The notes: generated by a model from the sequence alone, not told the origin. A stretch of DNA of 64,000 nt from Dugong dugon (GCA_030035585.1 CM057477.1:63841447-63905446), one strand, 5' to 3'; positions 23,813 to 34,127 are shown, numbered from the stretch's first letter. Numbers and translations are program-made.

Positions 23813-23933
23813 AGGAGTCCCTGGATAGTACAAAAGGTTAACACGCTTGGGGGCTAACATAATGTTTGGAGGTTCAAGTCCACCCAGAGATGCCTCAGAA
23901 GGCCGAAAAACATCAACCATTGAAAACCCTAGA
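23813..23933 (+). mobile_element. AfroSINE, 'cacccagagatgcctca' subtype, truncated
   Basis: Head aggagtccctggatagtaca, body caagtccacccagagatgcc. Its 3' part is replaced by another SINE at 23934. Confidence 0.8.
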
Positions 23934-24075
23934 GGAACTTTGGTGGTTAAGCGCTCAGCTGCTAACTGAAGGGTTAGTGGTTTGAACTCACCAGCTGTTC
24001 CACAGGATGTGGCAGTCAGCTTCTATACAGATTACAGCCTTGGAAGCCCTATGGAATCAACTCAACAGCAATAGG
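23934..24075 (+). mobile_element. AfroSINE, short form
   Basis: tttggtggttaagcgctcag, gatgtggcagtcagcttcta, tggaatcaactcaacagcaa. Likely inserted in the preceding SINE. Confidence 0.85.
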
Positions 24076-24163
24076 GTGGGAGACCCTGAGCCAGAGTCAC
24101 CCTGAAAGCTAGACCTAGAATCATTTACAGAAACTGAGGTGTTAAAAACACAGAACACGTAAC

Positions 24164-24642
24164 TGTCAATTCATGAATTGTGTCCTCAAAATGTATCAAA
24201 TTGGCTAGTTCATGATTCCCAGTACTGTGATTACCCACCACTTTGTCATCTGTGATTTTCCTGTGTTGTAAATCCTACCTTTATGACGTTAAATGAGGTG
24301 GAATTGGAGGCAGTTATGTTAATGAGGCAGGACTCAATCTACAAGATTATTAGATTGTGTCTTCACTCTCTTTTGAGATACAGAAGCAAGCAGAGCCAAG
24401 GGCGGCCTCCTACACCAAGAAAAGCAGAGCCAGGAGTCGTGTCTGTCTTCTGGACTTAGGGTTCCTGTGCTGAGACGCTCCTAGACCAGGGGAAGATTGA
24501 TGACAAGGACCTTCCTCTAGAGCCAACAAAGCCTTCCCCTGCAGCTGGCACCCCGAATTTGGACTTCTAGCCTACTAGACCATGAGAAAATAAGTTTGTT
24601 GAAGCCACCCATTTGTATTTGTTACAGCACCACTAGATAACA
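24164..24642 (+). mobile_element. Solo LTR, common MaLR-like family
   Basis: From tgtcaattcatgaattgtgt to gcaccactagataaca, with the family markers gttaatgaggcaggactcaa and gaatttggacttctagccta. No clear target duplication. Confidence 0.87.
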
Positions 24643-24649
24643 ATCCCCC

Positions 24650-24728
24650 CATCAGAGCAGTTGTACTGACACACATGGGGTCGCCTTGAGTTGGAATCCC
24701 TTAGATGGCAACGTATTTCGGTTCCCAG
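24650..24728 (+). mobile_element. AfroSINE 3' tail fragment
   Basis: gtactgacacacatggggtc gccttgagttggaatcc is the 3' end of the long subtype. It may be the displaced tail of the element at 23813. Confidence 0.75.
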
Positions 24729-25330
24729 ACACTGTGAAATCCTTCCGTTCTTCCACTTTGTTCTCCACGTGCAGAATGAGGCCCACTGCTCAAGGCTCAA
24801 TAGAACAAGCCTGTATCAAACTTATTAATGGGACAAACTGGAAAATACCTTCTGAGACATAACAGGAAGTAAACATCTTGTTCAAAGAGTCTTAACCTGA
24901 ATCTCTGTGGACATAATTAAGATAAAAAAAATCCACAAGGGATTTAAGCTATTTTAAGACAACTGGCCTGGACTTTTGGAAATACAGCTACAAAAAACAC
25001 TTCGGGGACAACTGGAGAGTTTAAATATGAACTTGATTCAACTTTCCTGTAGACTTCAAAATTTTAAGTCAAGGCAAAGGAAGGTTCTTCTCTCCTAGTT
25101 TTTGCTATTCCTACTTGCTCTTCTTCCAAATTTTCCATGGCTGGCTTGCTAATCAGGTTTTAGCTTGGATATCATCTCTATGCCCATCCCCAGACTATTC
25201 TCGTTTTCAGAGAACTGGTAGCAGTTACCGCAAATTCTCGTCCGTACTAAGACTCAGGCTTGCTTCCCCCTGTCACCAGAGGGCACTATAAACCTAAGTA
25301 CGTGCTTAAAGTTTTAGACCAGTGTAAATT
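24729..25330. other. No feature recognised
   Basis: Unique-looking sequence, no supported gene. Confidence 0.45.
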
Positions 25331-25425
25331 CAGAACCCTGGTTGCACAGTGGTTAACCTCAGCAGTTCGAATGCACCAGCCCCTCCTTGAAAACCCTATG
25401 GCGATGGGTTTGATCTTTTTGAGTG
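25331..25425 (+). mobile_element. AfroSINE fragment
   Basis: agaaccctggttgcacagtg, agcagttcgaatgcaccagc, aaaaccctatggcgatggg. The tail is lost. Confidence 0.75.
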
Positions 25426-26182
25426 TAAATTCAGATCACTATCCAGAAGTTGCTTTTTTGTTGAATACACGTGACAACTTTCTCCATCCTGTGACAAGGC
25501 CCCAGTTAGAAAGCCTGAAGTTTCTACACCCCAGCTTTAAGGTTTTCAACATTTTATATTAGGCGTTTTTATTACTGTTGTCTTTACAACCCATGAACTA
25601 AGGCAAACGCTCAATAGTGGCTAAACTGAGATTTGACTCATGTTGACCTTAGCCCTGAGCACCCTTCCCCGCTGGCTGGGAAAGTATGCCTTTAGTCACA
25701 CTGGAGGAAAACACGATGCCCTTCTGGTAGACTGGTGGTAGTTACACACTAAGCCCATAGCATGCTGTTCCAAAAGGTCTCAGATCTACACTGTTTTGTC
25801 AATTATCAGACTACAGTTGTCTAGAAGGCTACATTTTCTTAATAAAACCCGTTACCACTGATTCTATCATGATCTGCTTGATCAAGCTCCCAGGCTGAAT
25901 ACATACGGACTTTGAAATCTAAGGGCAAATTCCAGAATGACAATTCACTGAATTCATCCCGACGGCATAGAACCAAATGGAAGATTTACTGGTTTGTCTT
26001 TAATCTGAATATTTTAACTTTTAAACTTTTAAAGAGTAACCAGGAGGTAAGGGTGTTGGAAAAATGATCTTCCAACACTTCTCATGTAAACTCAAAATTT
26101 TAAGATTCCTTTTGTGGACTAAACGGTTCAACTGTTTACAAGGTTATTTCTGACTCCTCTATCCTTCCCCTTCTTCCGTAAT
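25426..26182. other. Unique sequence downstream of TPT1
   Basis: No repeat, ORF or structured RNA recognised. This is the start of a block free of lineage-specific transposons. Confidence 0.5.
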
Positions 26183-26313
26183 TCCTGTTTTCCCCTATTC
26201 AATCTTAGCTGCCACAAGCAGACAGACAGAAAGCGCAAGGAACTTTTTTTTTGCATCGTAGTGGAAACCTTAGAAGCAGAGAGTAACTGCTCCAGGTCTG
26301 TCAAATAGATGCA
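26183..26313 (-). ncRNA. SNORA31-like H/ACA snoRNA downstream of TPT1
   Basis: This is a second H/ACA RNA in the same orientation, about 131 nt, with clear sequence similarity to SNORA31: shared GCGCTTTCTGTCTGTC, GGCAGC and AGATTGAAT blocks. The 5' hairpin closes with TGCATC/GATGCA. The inner stem is GGAGCAG/CTGCTTC, where SNORA31 has GAACAA/TTGTTC, so A-T pairs have become G-C on both sides. An A-run hinge can serve as the H box, and ACAGGA puts an ACA box three nucleotides from the end. Flanks do not resemble intron 5, so only the RNA itself is duplicated. It lies about 0.8 kb past the TPT1 poly(A) site, so it needs a longer TPT1 isoform or another host transcript. I recall a human gene named SNORA31B near TPT1, which may be the orthologue, but this is unverified. 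Confidence 0.83.
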
Positions 26314-26396
26314 TTTTCATATTCTCATTCTGATACCCAGTCTTTTCTTTTGCCCACCAGCTATCCCAAATGTTAACTATAATCCCATCTTCTAAA

Positions 26397-26690
26397 GCAG
26401 AAATTGGCAAACCTTTTCTGTAAAAGGCCATAATAATTGCTATAGGCTTCGCAGGCCCTAGAGCCTTCTGTCCTTCCCAACCACTGCTGTAGTGTGAAAG
26501 CAGCCATAGGTAATCCGTAAGCAAACGAGCATGGCTGTGTTCCAATGAAACTGGATACTGAAATTTTGATGTGTCAAGGCATTCTTTTTTTCAACCACTT
26601 AAAAACATAAAAACCATCTTAGCTCATGAGTCATTTAAAAAAAAAAAATGGGGCAGCTCAGGCCAGTTTGCCCATCCCTGTTCTAGTTAC
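26397..26690 (-). mobile_element. hAT-type non-autonomous DNA transposon
   Basis: Termini are inverted: the right end reads (minus strand) cagggatgggcaaactggcc and the left end cagaaattggcaaacctttt. Inner phrases gaaagcagccataggtaat and ggctgtgttccaatgaaact are characteristic of an old Charlie-related MER family. The exact family is not certain. Confidence 0.65.
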
Positions 26691-27104
26691 CATCCCAACT
26701 CCAGAGAATTTGACACATTCATTCCAGGAGATTTCTAAATTTCTCTGGAACTTGGTTCTACTCCATTTATGACAAAAAAGCTCAGACAATACTTAGCTTC
26801 CAACTGTATTAGTCTCTCTTTATTCTTTTGGTAATCTCTTCCATTTGTAGGTGATGAATGTGTAAGGATCCACTTCCAATGTTGGCACTGCTATGAACAT
26901 GGTCTCTCCCTTTACTTCAACTCAGGATTAAGAGTTTTGATTCTTGTTTTTATATTCCAGTCCCAGGAGTAGTTTAACTGTAGAAGTTATCTGAAGACAA
27001 TCTCATGCTTTATAGTAGTGATCTACAACCAGGCTCTAGCTTCTCCAGAACACTACAGAGATGAATTAGGTTTAAATACATTAAACTCAGAAGCATTCTC
27101 TCAA
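26691..27104. other. Spacer downstream of TPT1
   Basis: No feature recognised up to the TPT1 cleavage site. Confidence 0.45.
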
Positions 27105-27120
27105 GTGAGTTTAAATGCAT

Positions 27121-27126
27121 TTTATT
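27121..27126 (-). terminator. TPT1: TPT1 polyadenylation signal AATAAA
   Basis: The minus strand reads AATAAA here, inside the conserved context GTTGTCTAAAAATAAAATGC. Cleavage is expected about 15-20 nt downstream, near 27105. This is the only consensus signal near the end of exon 6. Confidence 0.9.
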
Positions 27127-27333
27127 TTTAGACAACCTACAAGACATGTTTTTTTTTTTCCCTTAAAGGAAAAAAAAAAAAAAAATGCCTCTGCTCCAAG
27201 TAAATCAAGGTCAAAATAAACGAAGAGCTCAAGATGACATCAGTCCCATTTGTCTAAGTCCTGGTGTTGTGTGGATGAAGAGCAGCAGCCAGTTAGGATG
27301 ACAGATGACAGATCCAAATAATTACCAAATCTG

Positions 27334-30300
27334 TTACTGTAAAAACAAGGAAGACTGTATTAATACTTTTCCAATGTGAAAATAACTCAACTTTTCTAGG
27401 CAGCAGATGTATTCCCTCATTCAATCTGGGCTGCCACAGAGACAGACAGAAAGCGCAGGGATTTTTTCTTTTGCATCCTAGTGCAAACCGAAAGAACAAC
27501 AGCAAATTGTTCAAGGTCTATCAGTGGATGCAGAACATCCTTACCAAGTCAGAGGAAGCACCTTTCTCAGAAGTCTCCTTCTGAGCAAGTTCACTTACAC
27601 ACACTGCTCTACCAACAAAAACCTCAGATACTGCCTGAAGAATCCCCTTTGGAGAGTCATTTTACACTGCCACATAAGACATTTTTGCCCACTGTTGCCT
27701 CTATAATCTTATTCAGTGTATCCGTATGAGTTTATATCTTGCCCCTAATTTATATGGAAGCCTCTGTAAATGACAATAAGGAATGCTTTCATTTCTATAC
27801 CACCTACATCAGATATTCAGTGAGTGATTTCATTTTAACAAAGCAATTTCTGTACTAGTTCACTTGTCAGCTCTAATTGTATTTCCCTGAATAAATGGTT
27901 AATGTTGCCAATGATCAGTAAACCAAAGTAAAAGGTTTGAAACTGATACATATGTGTGGCAAAATTACGAAAAGGAAAGCAGTTTGATTTCAACAGGCCA
28001 TTTCTATTGGGAAGATCAACACAGGGTCTTATAGTGGATCTCCAGTTCGCAATACAAACTGCTTTGCAACGTCATCTACAGTCAAGGTTTTCTACAGACT
28101 CTAAGCTTTTCTATACTATAAGACTCTTAAGCATGTGAAACAACTCTTCTTTGACACCCCCCCCCCTCAAGTTAAGAGAAACAAAAAACTAGCTCCATGT
28201 GTTAAAAGGGACTGCTGTAGAATCCATTCTAACTTTCCCCAACGGCATGAAACCATCCATCAGTCACACCTAAAAGACCTCTATTTTTACATTACTAATT
28301 TTGACCAATTTCCTCATACTTACACATTTCTCCATTTCTAAACCATCCTTAAAGAAAATCATATATGGGGTCACACCATCCTCACGGTAGTCCAGCAGAG
28401 CAACCATGCCATCTGGATTCATGTTTTCACCAATAAAGAACTTGGGAAGCAAACAAATACCCAGAATTAGACCGTTAAGTATGTATCTCAGCAAAACAAA
28501 CCCTGTAAACTACAACAAATCAAAGGATGATTCAGAACCCCCACAACAGTTTAATCAAGAAAACGTCAGCAACTAACAGCTCTGATGCCTTGGAGAGAAA
28601 TGCTCACTAATAAGCAAGATCTGTTCACCTGATTAAAGCATTAACTATAATCAAAATAGACTACAGAGCAATCCAGGACACTTTAGAATTTCTGGTTTTT
28701 ACTCCCAACCTCACATATGTAATTCCAAACAATACAAGTCTGTTTACACAGTCAACTACAGGGAACATATATACACAAAGGAATATACGGCTGACAATGA
28801 TATACCATACCATATGTGAAAATTATCTTATGTCTAGGGGCTGACTAAAGACTAGAAAATTAAAAAGAACCAGAATGTTTTTTTAAGTCTTAAAGGTACC
28901 AGGAAGCCACTGAACGGTTCTAAACAGGAGTTATAAACTGAAATGTGTCAGAAGGCTCCAGAGACAGTGACATAAGAATTAGCAACTTATGAGCAGAAGA
29001 GTGGATAAATGTCATCTGGGAAGCAAGGGATGAGATTCTGGGCATCAGAAAAGACTGGACCTTGAAATACTTGGGAGCAGAGAAGAAGGGCTACTTTCCA
29101 TAGCCTGGGCAACCTGTGAGCCTGTGAAGCTTACCTATGCATCTTAAAAAAAAAAAACAAAAAAAAAACTCCTCAAAATCCTGTGGGAAAAATGACAATT
29201 TAATCATGCCAAAAAGATTCATGAACTTATCTCTCAGTTAAAACTATACACACCTTTAATACAAATGTTATTTACCTGGTAGTTTTTGAAATTAGCAAGG
29301 ATGTGCTTGATTTGTTCTGCAGCCCCTGTCATAAAAGGTTTTACTCTTTCGGGTTTCTGTTCTTCAAGTTTGCCTTTGATTCTAAAATAATATTTCATTA
29401 ACAGGTTAAAAGTGTTGAATCCCGAACAAAGTCACATTTTTTTTCATTGAAAATGCAAACTACAACCAAAAATTAAAATAAGAAACCTAACAGCAGAATG
29501 CATGAGCCAGTACACTCACATTTAGTTTACATAAAACCAACCACCCTTGTCTGTGAGCGCAAGAACCTCACAAGTTAGCCAAATTCTAAATCCTCAATTA
29601 CAAGAAGCCAAAGACATCAGCTGGGCATTGCCAACATCACTTACGATTTCATGTAATCTTTGATGTACTTTTTGTAGGCTTCTTTTGTGAAGCTGGTTTC
29701 CTGCAAGTGATGGTTGATGACAATATCAACACCAGTGATTACTGTGCTTTCGGTTCCTTCACCATCTGGGCCTTCAGCTGAGGCATTGCCACCAATGAGC
29801 GAGTCATCAATGTTACCCTCTGTCCTACTGACCATCTGCATTAAGGAAAAGCAGGAGTTTAGTTGCAAACGACGTCTTTGGCTTTAGTATAAATGCATCC
29901 AAAAATCCTCCTATACCCACAGTTCATGCAAGTATCACCCTCCCACCCAACATTCTTGGTTCTTCTTAAAAACTACATTATTTGGGGGAAAAATTTACTT
30001 TTTTAAACATTTTAACTCACTAAAACTAATTCTTTGTCTCCGACAACTATAAGTTGTTTCCAGTTGGGGACTCTCTGGTCGCTAAGGGGAGATGAACAAG
30101 CACGGACAGAGCAAACGTGACGGGCTTCGCGCTCCCAAACTGGAGACATCATGTCCTCGACAGGCGGGAGAATGGGCGCCGAGGCCGCAGACCTGTTTCC
30201 AGGCACAGCTCCGCCTCCACTTTTCTAGAAAAACCTAAGCCCGGAAAGAGCGTCTCCTCCGCCAGGAGGCGGCGGAGAGGATTGCACAACCTCGGGTAGA

Positions 30301-30716
30301 GGAGCGGCGGAAACCGGAGACTGCCCGGCCCTGCCTCCCCCGCGCGACCGCCCAGGCGACTCACCTTCCCCTCCACCTCCAGGCACAGCCCGTCCGCGAT
30401 CTCCCGGATCTTGTAAATGTCGGAGAACATCTCATCATCTGCTCGGGGACACAGACCCGCCCATCACAGCGCGCCCGGCCTCGGAGGCCCGGAGCCGCCA
30501 TTTCCCCCGCCTGCCGCACGCGGCCCCGGCCCCTGCCCCTCCCCAGGCGCCCCAGACCCCAGCGCGTGCCCCAAGCACCGACTCCTGCTCGCCGCCAGCG
30601 TCCCTGGGCCCAAGGCGGCAGCGGCCCTCCTCTTCCTCGCCCCCGACCCCCTGAGCGCGGCAGGAAGGGCAGCGCAGCAAGGACTCACGGCTGATGAGGT
30701 CCCGGTAGATAATCAT
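27334..30716 (-). CDS. TPT1: Translationally controlled tumor protein (TCTP), 5 coding exons plus stop in exon 6
   Basis: TCTP is a small, abundant, highly conserved cytosolic protein with roles in growth control, calcium and microtubule binding and survival. Coding segments on the minus strand, each bounded by GT/AG sites: 30716-30689 (starts MIIYRDLIS), 30438-30365, 29835-29645, 29381-29276, 28440-28324, and the stop TAA at 27336-27334, which is the first codon of exon 6. Lengths 28+74+191+106+117+3 sum to 519 nt, giving 172 residues, the usual family length. Visible family hallmarks are [14 protein letters not shown] in exon 3 and the C-terminal ...GLEMEKC with the conserved final cysteine. 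The start codon has A at -3 after GCCGCC. Reading frame and splice phases are intact, so this is the functional intron-containing gene rather than one of the many processed TPT1 pseudogenes known in mammals. It hosts SNORA31 in intron 5. Confidence 0.98.
27405..27533 (-). ncRNA. SNORA31: H/ACA box snoRNA SNORA31 in TPT1 intron 5
   Basis: This H/ACA small nucleolar RNA is processed from the TPT1 intron and acts in the nucleolus with dyskerin as a pseudouridylation guide. The sequence shows the full architecture in about 129 nt. The 5' hairpin is closed by a perfect TGCATCC/GGATGCA stem with an inner GAACAA/TTGTTC stem. An A-rich hinge (AAAGAAAA) contains an ANANNA H box. The 3' hairpin has a TCCCT/AGGGA basal stem. 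The ACA box (ACATCT) sits exactly three nucleotides from the 3' end at 27405. Position and length match human SNORA31, which lies in a TPT1 intron. It has no promoter of its own and should be co-expressed with the TOP-class host. A paralogue lies at 26183-26313. Confidence 0.93.
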
Positions 30717-30823
30717 GATGGCGGCTGAGGGGAGACGACAGCGGTGCTAGCTTAGCGGGAGCCCGGAGCCCTGAACGAGCGCGGAGCAGCTGAAGCAGCG
30801 CTCAGGGGGAGGGGGGAGCGGGC

Positions 30824-30831
30824 GGAAAAGG
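30824..30831 (-). promoter_or_regulatory. TPT1: TPT1 transcription start region with 5'-TOP tract
   Basis: The minus strand reads CCTTTTCC followed by GCCCGCTCCCCCC, the pyrimidine-rich 5' end expected of a TOP mRNA. It lies 30 nt downstream of the TATA element, which fixes the likely start at the C of 30830 or 30831. Confidence 0.8.
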
Positions 30832-30853
30832 CCGACTCAGCCGCTCCCCAACC

Positions 30854-30860
30854 TCATATA
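30854..30860 (-). promoter_or_regulatory. TPT1: TPT1 TATA box
   Basis: The minus strand reads CTATATGAGG. TATATGA starts about 30 bp upstream of the TOP tract, the normal spacing for a TATA element. Confidence 0.82.
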
Positions 30861-30875
30861 GAGGGCACGTCCCCC

Positions 30876-30924
30876 TACGTCATCGCCCGCTGCACCTCCG
30901 GAAGCGCCGCAAGCGGTGACGTGA
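30876..30924 (-). promoter_or_regulatory. Two CRE-like sites in the TPT1 promoter
   Basis: TGACGTA on the minus strand (30882-30876) and TGACGTGA on the plus strand (30917-30924) flank a GC-rich stretch about 50-90 bp upstream of the start. Human TPT1 is known to carry CRE sites in its proximal promoter. CREB/ATF binding here is inferred from sequence only. Confidence 0.6.
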
Positions 30925-31550
30925 ACGCACGGCCGCATGCAAGGCGGGGCCTCGACGCGGGCGCGACGCAGGGGAGGGGAGGGAACATCCAGGCACATGG
31001 CAAGGGGACACAATGCCTAGTTCCTGGGGCTCGCGGGGAGCGGGAGGGAAAAGAAGAGGGGTTGACCGTGGCCTTCGAGAGCTGTACGCTGAGGGGAGGG
31101 AGCAGAGGGGGGCCTGCCGCGTCCGCCCTGTCCCTCCCTTCCCCGCGGGAGAGGTGCTGGGCTTGGGTGGGGCTTAGATGAAATCGTCTCAAGCTACCGG
31201 CCCCCTCCTCGCCCTAATCAGTCTCCACCCCTTTTTGTGGGCAAAAGTGTCTGCAGGTAGCGGGGGCTTTGGGTTACGGAAGGTCGGGCACTCTGTCGTG
31301 GAGTAGAGTACGAGGCTGTCCACAAGGATGAGGGCAGGGAACTGGGCTTTGGTTTGTGGTCTCCGAGGGCCTCGGGGAACTTTTCAGCATTGGCCGCGAG
31401 GGCTGCCCAGCCTGGAGTTTCGAACGCCTTTGTAGGGGCAGAGCTGAGTCCGGCTAGGGGGGATAATTGTGGTGCCGAGGCTGCGCGAAGATTCCATGGG
31501 CGCAAATTCTGTCGTAGAGTGCTTGGGGAGGAAGGAAGGTGGCACGGAAG

Positions 31551-32480
31551 TCTGCACAGCTTTCCCATCTTTTTCAATTTGGACCTTTATTTGAAGGCTT
31601 GTTCTGTTTCTGTGGCGGACAGCTAAAGAGCTCTTCCCTCTTCTGTTTTGTGCTTGGCCTCGAATTAATGTCCTTTGTTTGAAAAAAGGGGCATGTTGTC
31701 ACTTTAAGATGAAGTTGAAATTTTATCCCTGGTGTTAGAGTAACCTCAAAATAGGGAGTTACCCACCTGCCCGGATGTTATTTGAAGGACTTCAGGCACT
31801 TAAAAAAAAAACAATTTTTAGGCACGTCTTTGGTTCAAGGTAAAGATTATGCCACAATGAAACCTGAGAGCTTGTTACGTTCCACAGATGTTTTTGTGCT
31901 TTACTATGTCCCTGGCTCTGGGATTTACAAGATTACAGCTGTGAACAGGTTAGACCCAGTCCTAGCCTTTATAGACATTTTGATTGTAGTGAATCAAAGA
32001 ATCAGGCAAGTATAATACATAATTTTTCATAAATCCAGTAATCAGCCAGTCATAAAGTAAGAGAGCAACAGCAACCGCTTGTGAAAGAGTAGGGCACAGG
32101 ACAGTGAATCAGGATGGTGGAGAAGTCAGAATGGAAGAGACAGAAAATGAGGCCTTCCCAGGGCTGCACCGGAAACTTCAGAGGACACTGGTGTCTGGGA
32201 AGAAGCTAAAAACGGTATGATAACAAATGGACATCTTATATGGTGATGGTTGATGAAGCATCTGTTAAACCTCTTAATCTCACATTCTGGCCTGTGTGAG
32301 AGGAACAGGTATCTGAGGTATATCATGTTTTATTTTTTCCCTCAGCTCTAGCATTTTCAAGTTATTCAGAAATAATTTCCATTCACTCATATTGTACCCC
32401 TAAACATTACTCCCTTGACAGCCTCTCCAGTTTTATATTCAATTAATTTTTTTTTCAAGTTTAACAAAAACAGCAGCCCT
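31551..32480. other. Upstream flank of TPT1; nothing firmly identified
   Basis: The GC content falls back to background. A divergent lncRNA could cross this stretch, but I see no splice-supported exon. The 77-codon ORF at 31782-32015 has no recognisable motif. Confidence 0.4.
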
Positions 32481-32690
32481 GGTGAAAAGAGTACTGAAGT
32501 TGGAGTCAAGGCACCTAAGTTGAAATCTTGGCTTTATCTTACTAGCACTGTGACCTTGGAAACATCAGCCTCCCTGAGCTTGAGTATAAAATCGAGTTTT
32601 TGTGAGTTAAAGTTTTTGTGAATTAAACGAGACAATGAGAAAATTCCTAGCATGCTCAATAGATGATCAATAAATATTGAGTAAATTTGA
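32480..32690 (+). mobile_element. MIR SINE
   Basis: gaaaagagtactgaagttgg, ttactagcactgtgaccttg, then the polished 3' motif gatgatcaataaatattgag. Old and diverged. Confidence 0.75.
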
Positions 32691-32835
32691 ACATATAATT
32701 CTTCCCAAATTTTATTAATTTTCAAAATATTCCTAAAACTATTTACGTTACTTGAAAGTATTTTCTCATTTAGTTGGTATATCATATGTTGTACTAAAGA
32801 TGTTCTTATGTTTAATAGAACATTAACCTAATAGT

Positions 32836-32993
32836 AAGGCCCTAATGGAGCAGTGGGTAAGTGTTTGGCTGCTAACCAAAAGGTCTGCAGTTCAGCTCCA
32901 CCAGCTGCTTCTTAGAAACCATATGGGCCAATTCTACTCTGTCCTGTAGGGTTGCTATGAGTCATAATCGACTCGAGAGCAATGGGTTTTTTT
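32836..32993 (+). mobile_element. AfroSINE, short form
   Basis: aaggccctaatggagcagtg ... tgtagggttgctatgagtca, T-rich end. Confidence 0.93.
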
Positions 32994-33008
32994 TAAATCT
33001 AATAGTAG

Positions 33009-33207
33009 GATCCCTGGTGGCACAGTAGTTAAGCACTTGGCTGCTAACCAAAAGGTCAGTGGTTCAAATCCACCAGCTGCTCCATCGGAGAAAGATTTGG
33101 CAATCTGCTTCCGTAAAGATTACAGCCTTGGAAAGTCTATGGGGCAGTTCTGTTTTTGTCCTATAGGGTCACCTTGAGTTGGAATCGACTCGGTGGCACA
33201 CAACAAC
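33009..33207 (+). mobile_element. AfroSINE, long form ending in an RTE-like tail
   Basis: gatccctggtggcacagtag, ctgcttccgtaaagattaca, tatagggtcaccttgagttg, ending ggtggcacacaacaaca exactly as RTE 3' ends do. Confidence 0.94.
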
Positions 33208-33309
33208 ACTCTAATAGTGGATCACTGATAGAATTTAACTGTGTTCTTACGAGATTTCTACCTCAGGTTCATATTTGATTGATCCTAGCAATTCAGTGAC
33301 TAAAATTAA

Positions 33310-33473
33310 AAAAAAAAAAAAAAACCAAACCCATTGCCATTGAGTCAATTACGACTCATAGTGACCCTATAGGATAGAGTAGAACTGCCCCATAGAGTTT
33401 CCAAGGAGTGGCTGGTGGATTCAAACTGCTGACCTTTTGGTTAGCTTGTAACTACTGCACCACCAGGGCTCCT
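33310..33473 (-). mobile_element. AfroSINE with 13-bp target duplication
   Basis: Reverse copy with a 16-A tail. The host sequence aattcagtgacta is present before the A-run (about 33290-33302) and after the element (about 33474-33486). Confidence 0.94.
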
Positions 33474-33653
33474 AATTCAGTGACTAGACATTCTAAAAAC
33501 ATAATTTCTTATGAAAATCTGATTTGAATTTCAGGATATTTTGAAAACTCCATCCTGTGGTCTAGAAAATCTCTGCAATATTTTGAAAATTTCTACTTAG
33601 AACATTTGGAATGCAACTAGTTAGGGGGAAATTAGTAGCTAATTGCTAGCCAA

Positions 33654-33825
33654 TAGGAGCCCTGGTGGTGCAGTGGTTAAGAGTTTGGTGAAAGGACAGC
33701 AGCCACTCTGCTGGAGAAAGATGTGACAGTCTGCTTTTGTAAAGATTTACAGCCTTGGAAACCCTATGGGGCAGTTCTCCTCTGTCCTGTAAGGTCGCTA
33801 TGGGTCAATGAACAGCAACGGGTTT
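33654..33825 (+). mobile_element. AfroSINE with imperfect target duplication
   Basis: gagccctggtggtgcagtgg to cagcaacgggttttgg, flanked by ctaattgctagccaat and ctaattgctggccact. Confidence 0.93.
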
Positions 33826-34127
33826 TGGTTTTCTAATTGCTGGCCACTGACAAAATTGCAGAGATTTGGCCTTTTTCCAAGCTGAGTACCTTTAATTTTG
33901 GCATGATCAAAAGGTTTTTTTATAACATTTGATTCCTTACGATGATTTAAGCAGTGATTTCTAACAAAATCTAAGATCGTCCTAAATTTTATAACAGAAT
34001 ATGACTTGGTATCTCTTGCAATTAAAGAGATTTCAAAGAGTATGTCTTCTGGCATCTTCACACAAATCTTTACAGCAGAAAATCACCTTATGACAGTTCA
34101 CCATTTTATCAATCAAGGATTGACTAC

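Larger units (their letters stand above)
27105..30830 (-). other. TPT1: TPT1 transcription unit, six exons
   Basis: The exon map (minus strand, high to low) is: exon 1 about 30830-30689, exon 2 30438-30365, exon 3 29835-29645, exon 4 29381-29276, exon 5 28440-28324, exon 6 27336 to about 27105. Introns are 250, 529, 263, 835 and 987 nt. The 5' UTR is about 114 nt and begins with the pyrimidine run CCTTTTCC, a 5'-TOP motif expected to give mTOR/LARP1-dependent translational control. The 3' UTR lies entirely in exon 6 and ends shortly after an AATAAA signal. The cleavage position is inferred from the human transcript end and is uncertain by several bases. Confidence 0.93.
30080..31550. promoter_or_regulatory. 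CpG island over TPT1 exon 1-2 and upstream, possible divergent promoter
   Basis: This is dense in CpG and GC, in sharp contrast to the AT-rich surroundings, and covers exons 1-2, the promoter and about 700 bp upstream. In human the antisense lncRNA TPT1-AS1 starts divergently from this region, so a plus-strand transcript starting near 30900-31500 is plausible. I see no exon structure that would prove it. The several ORFs here in both strands (for example 30417-30728 plus) are GC-driven and overlap TPT1 exons. Confidence 0.7.

Noticed and set aside
26183-26313. Interpretation of the second SNORA31-like copy as a retroposed dead copy
   Set aside because: No A-rich tail or target duplication was seen and pairing is maintained by paired changes, so a functional RNA is preferred; a dead copy is not excluded.
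30417-31577. Several 70-119 codon ORFs near TPT1 exon 1
   Set aside because: The high GC content suppresses stops. They overlap TPT1 exons or the promoter and none has homology or consistent frame use.
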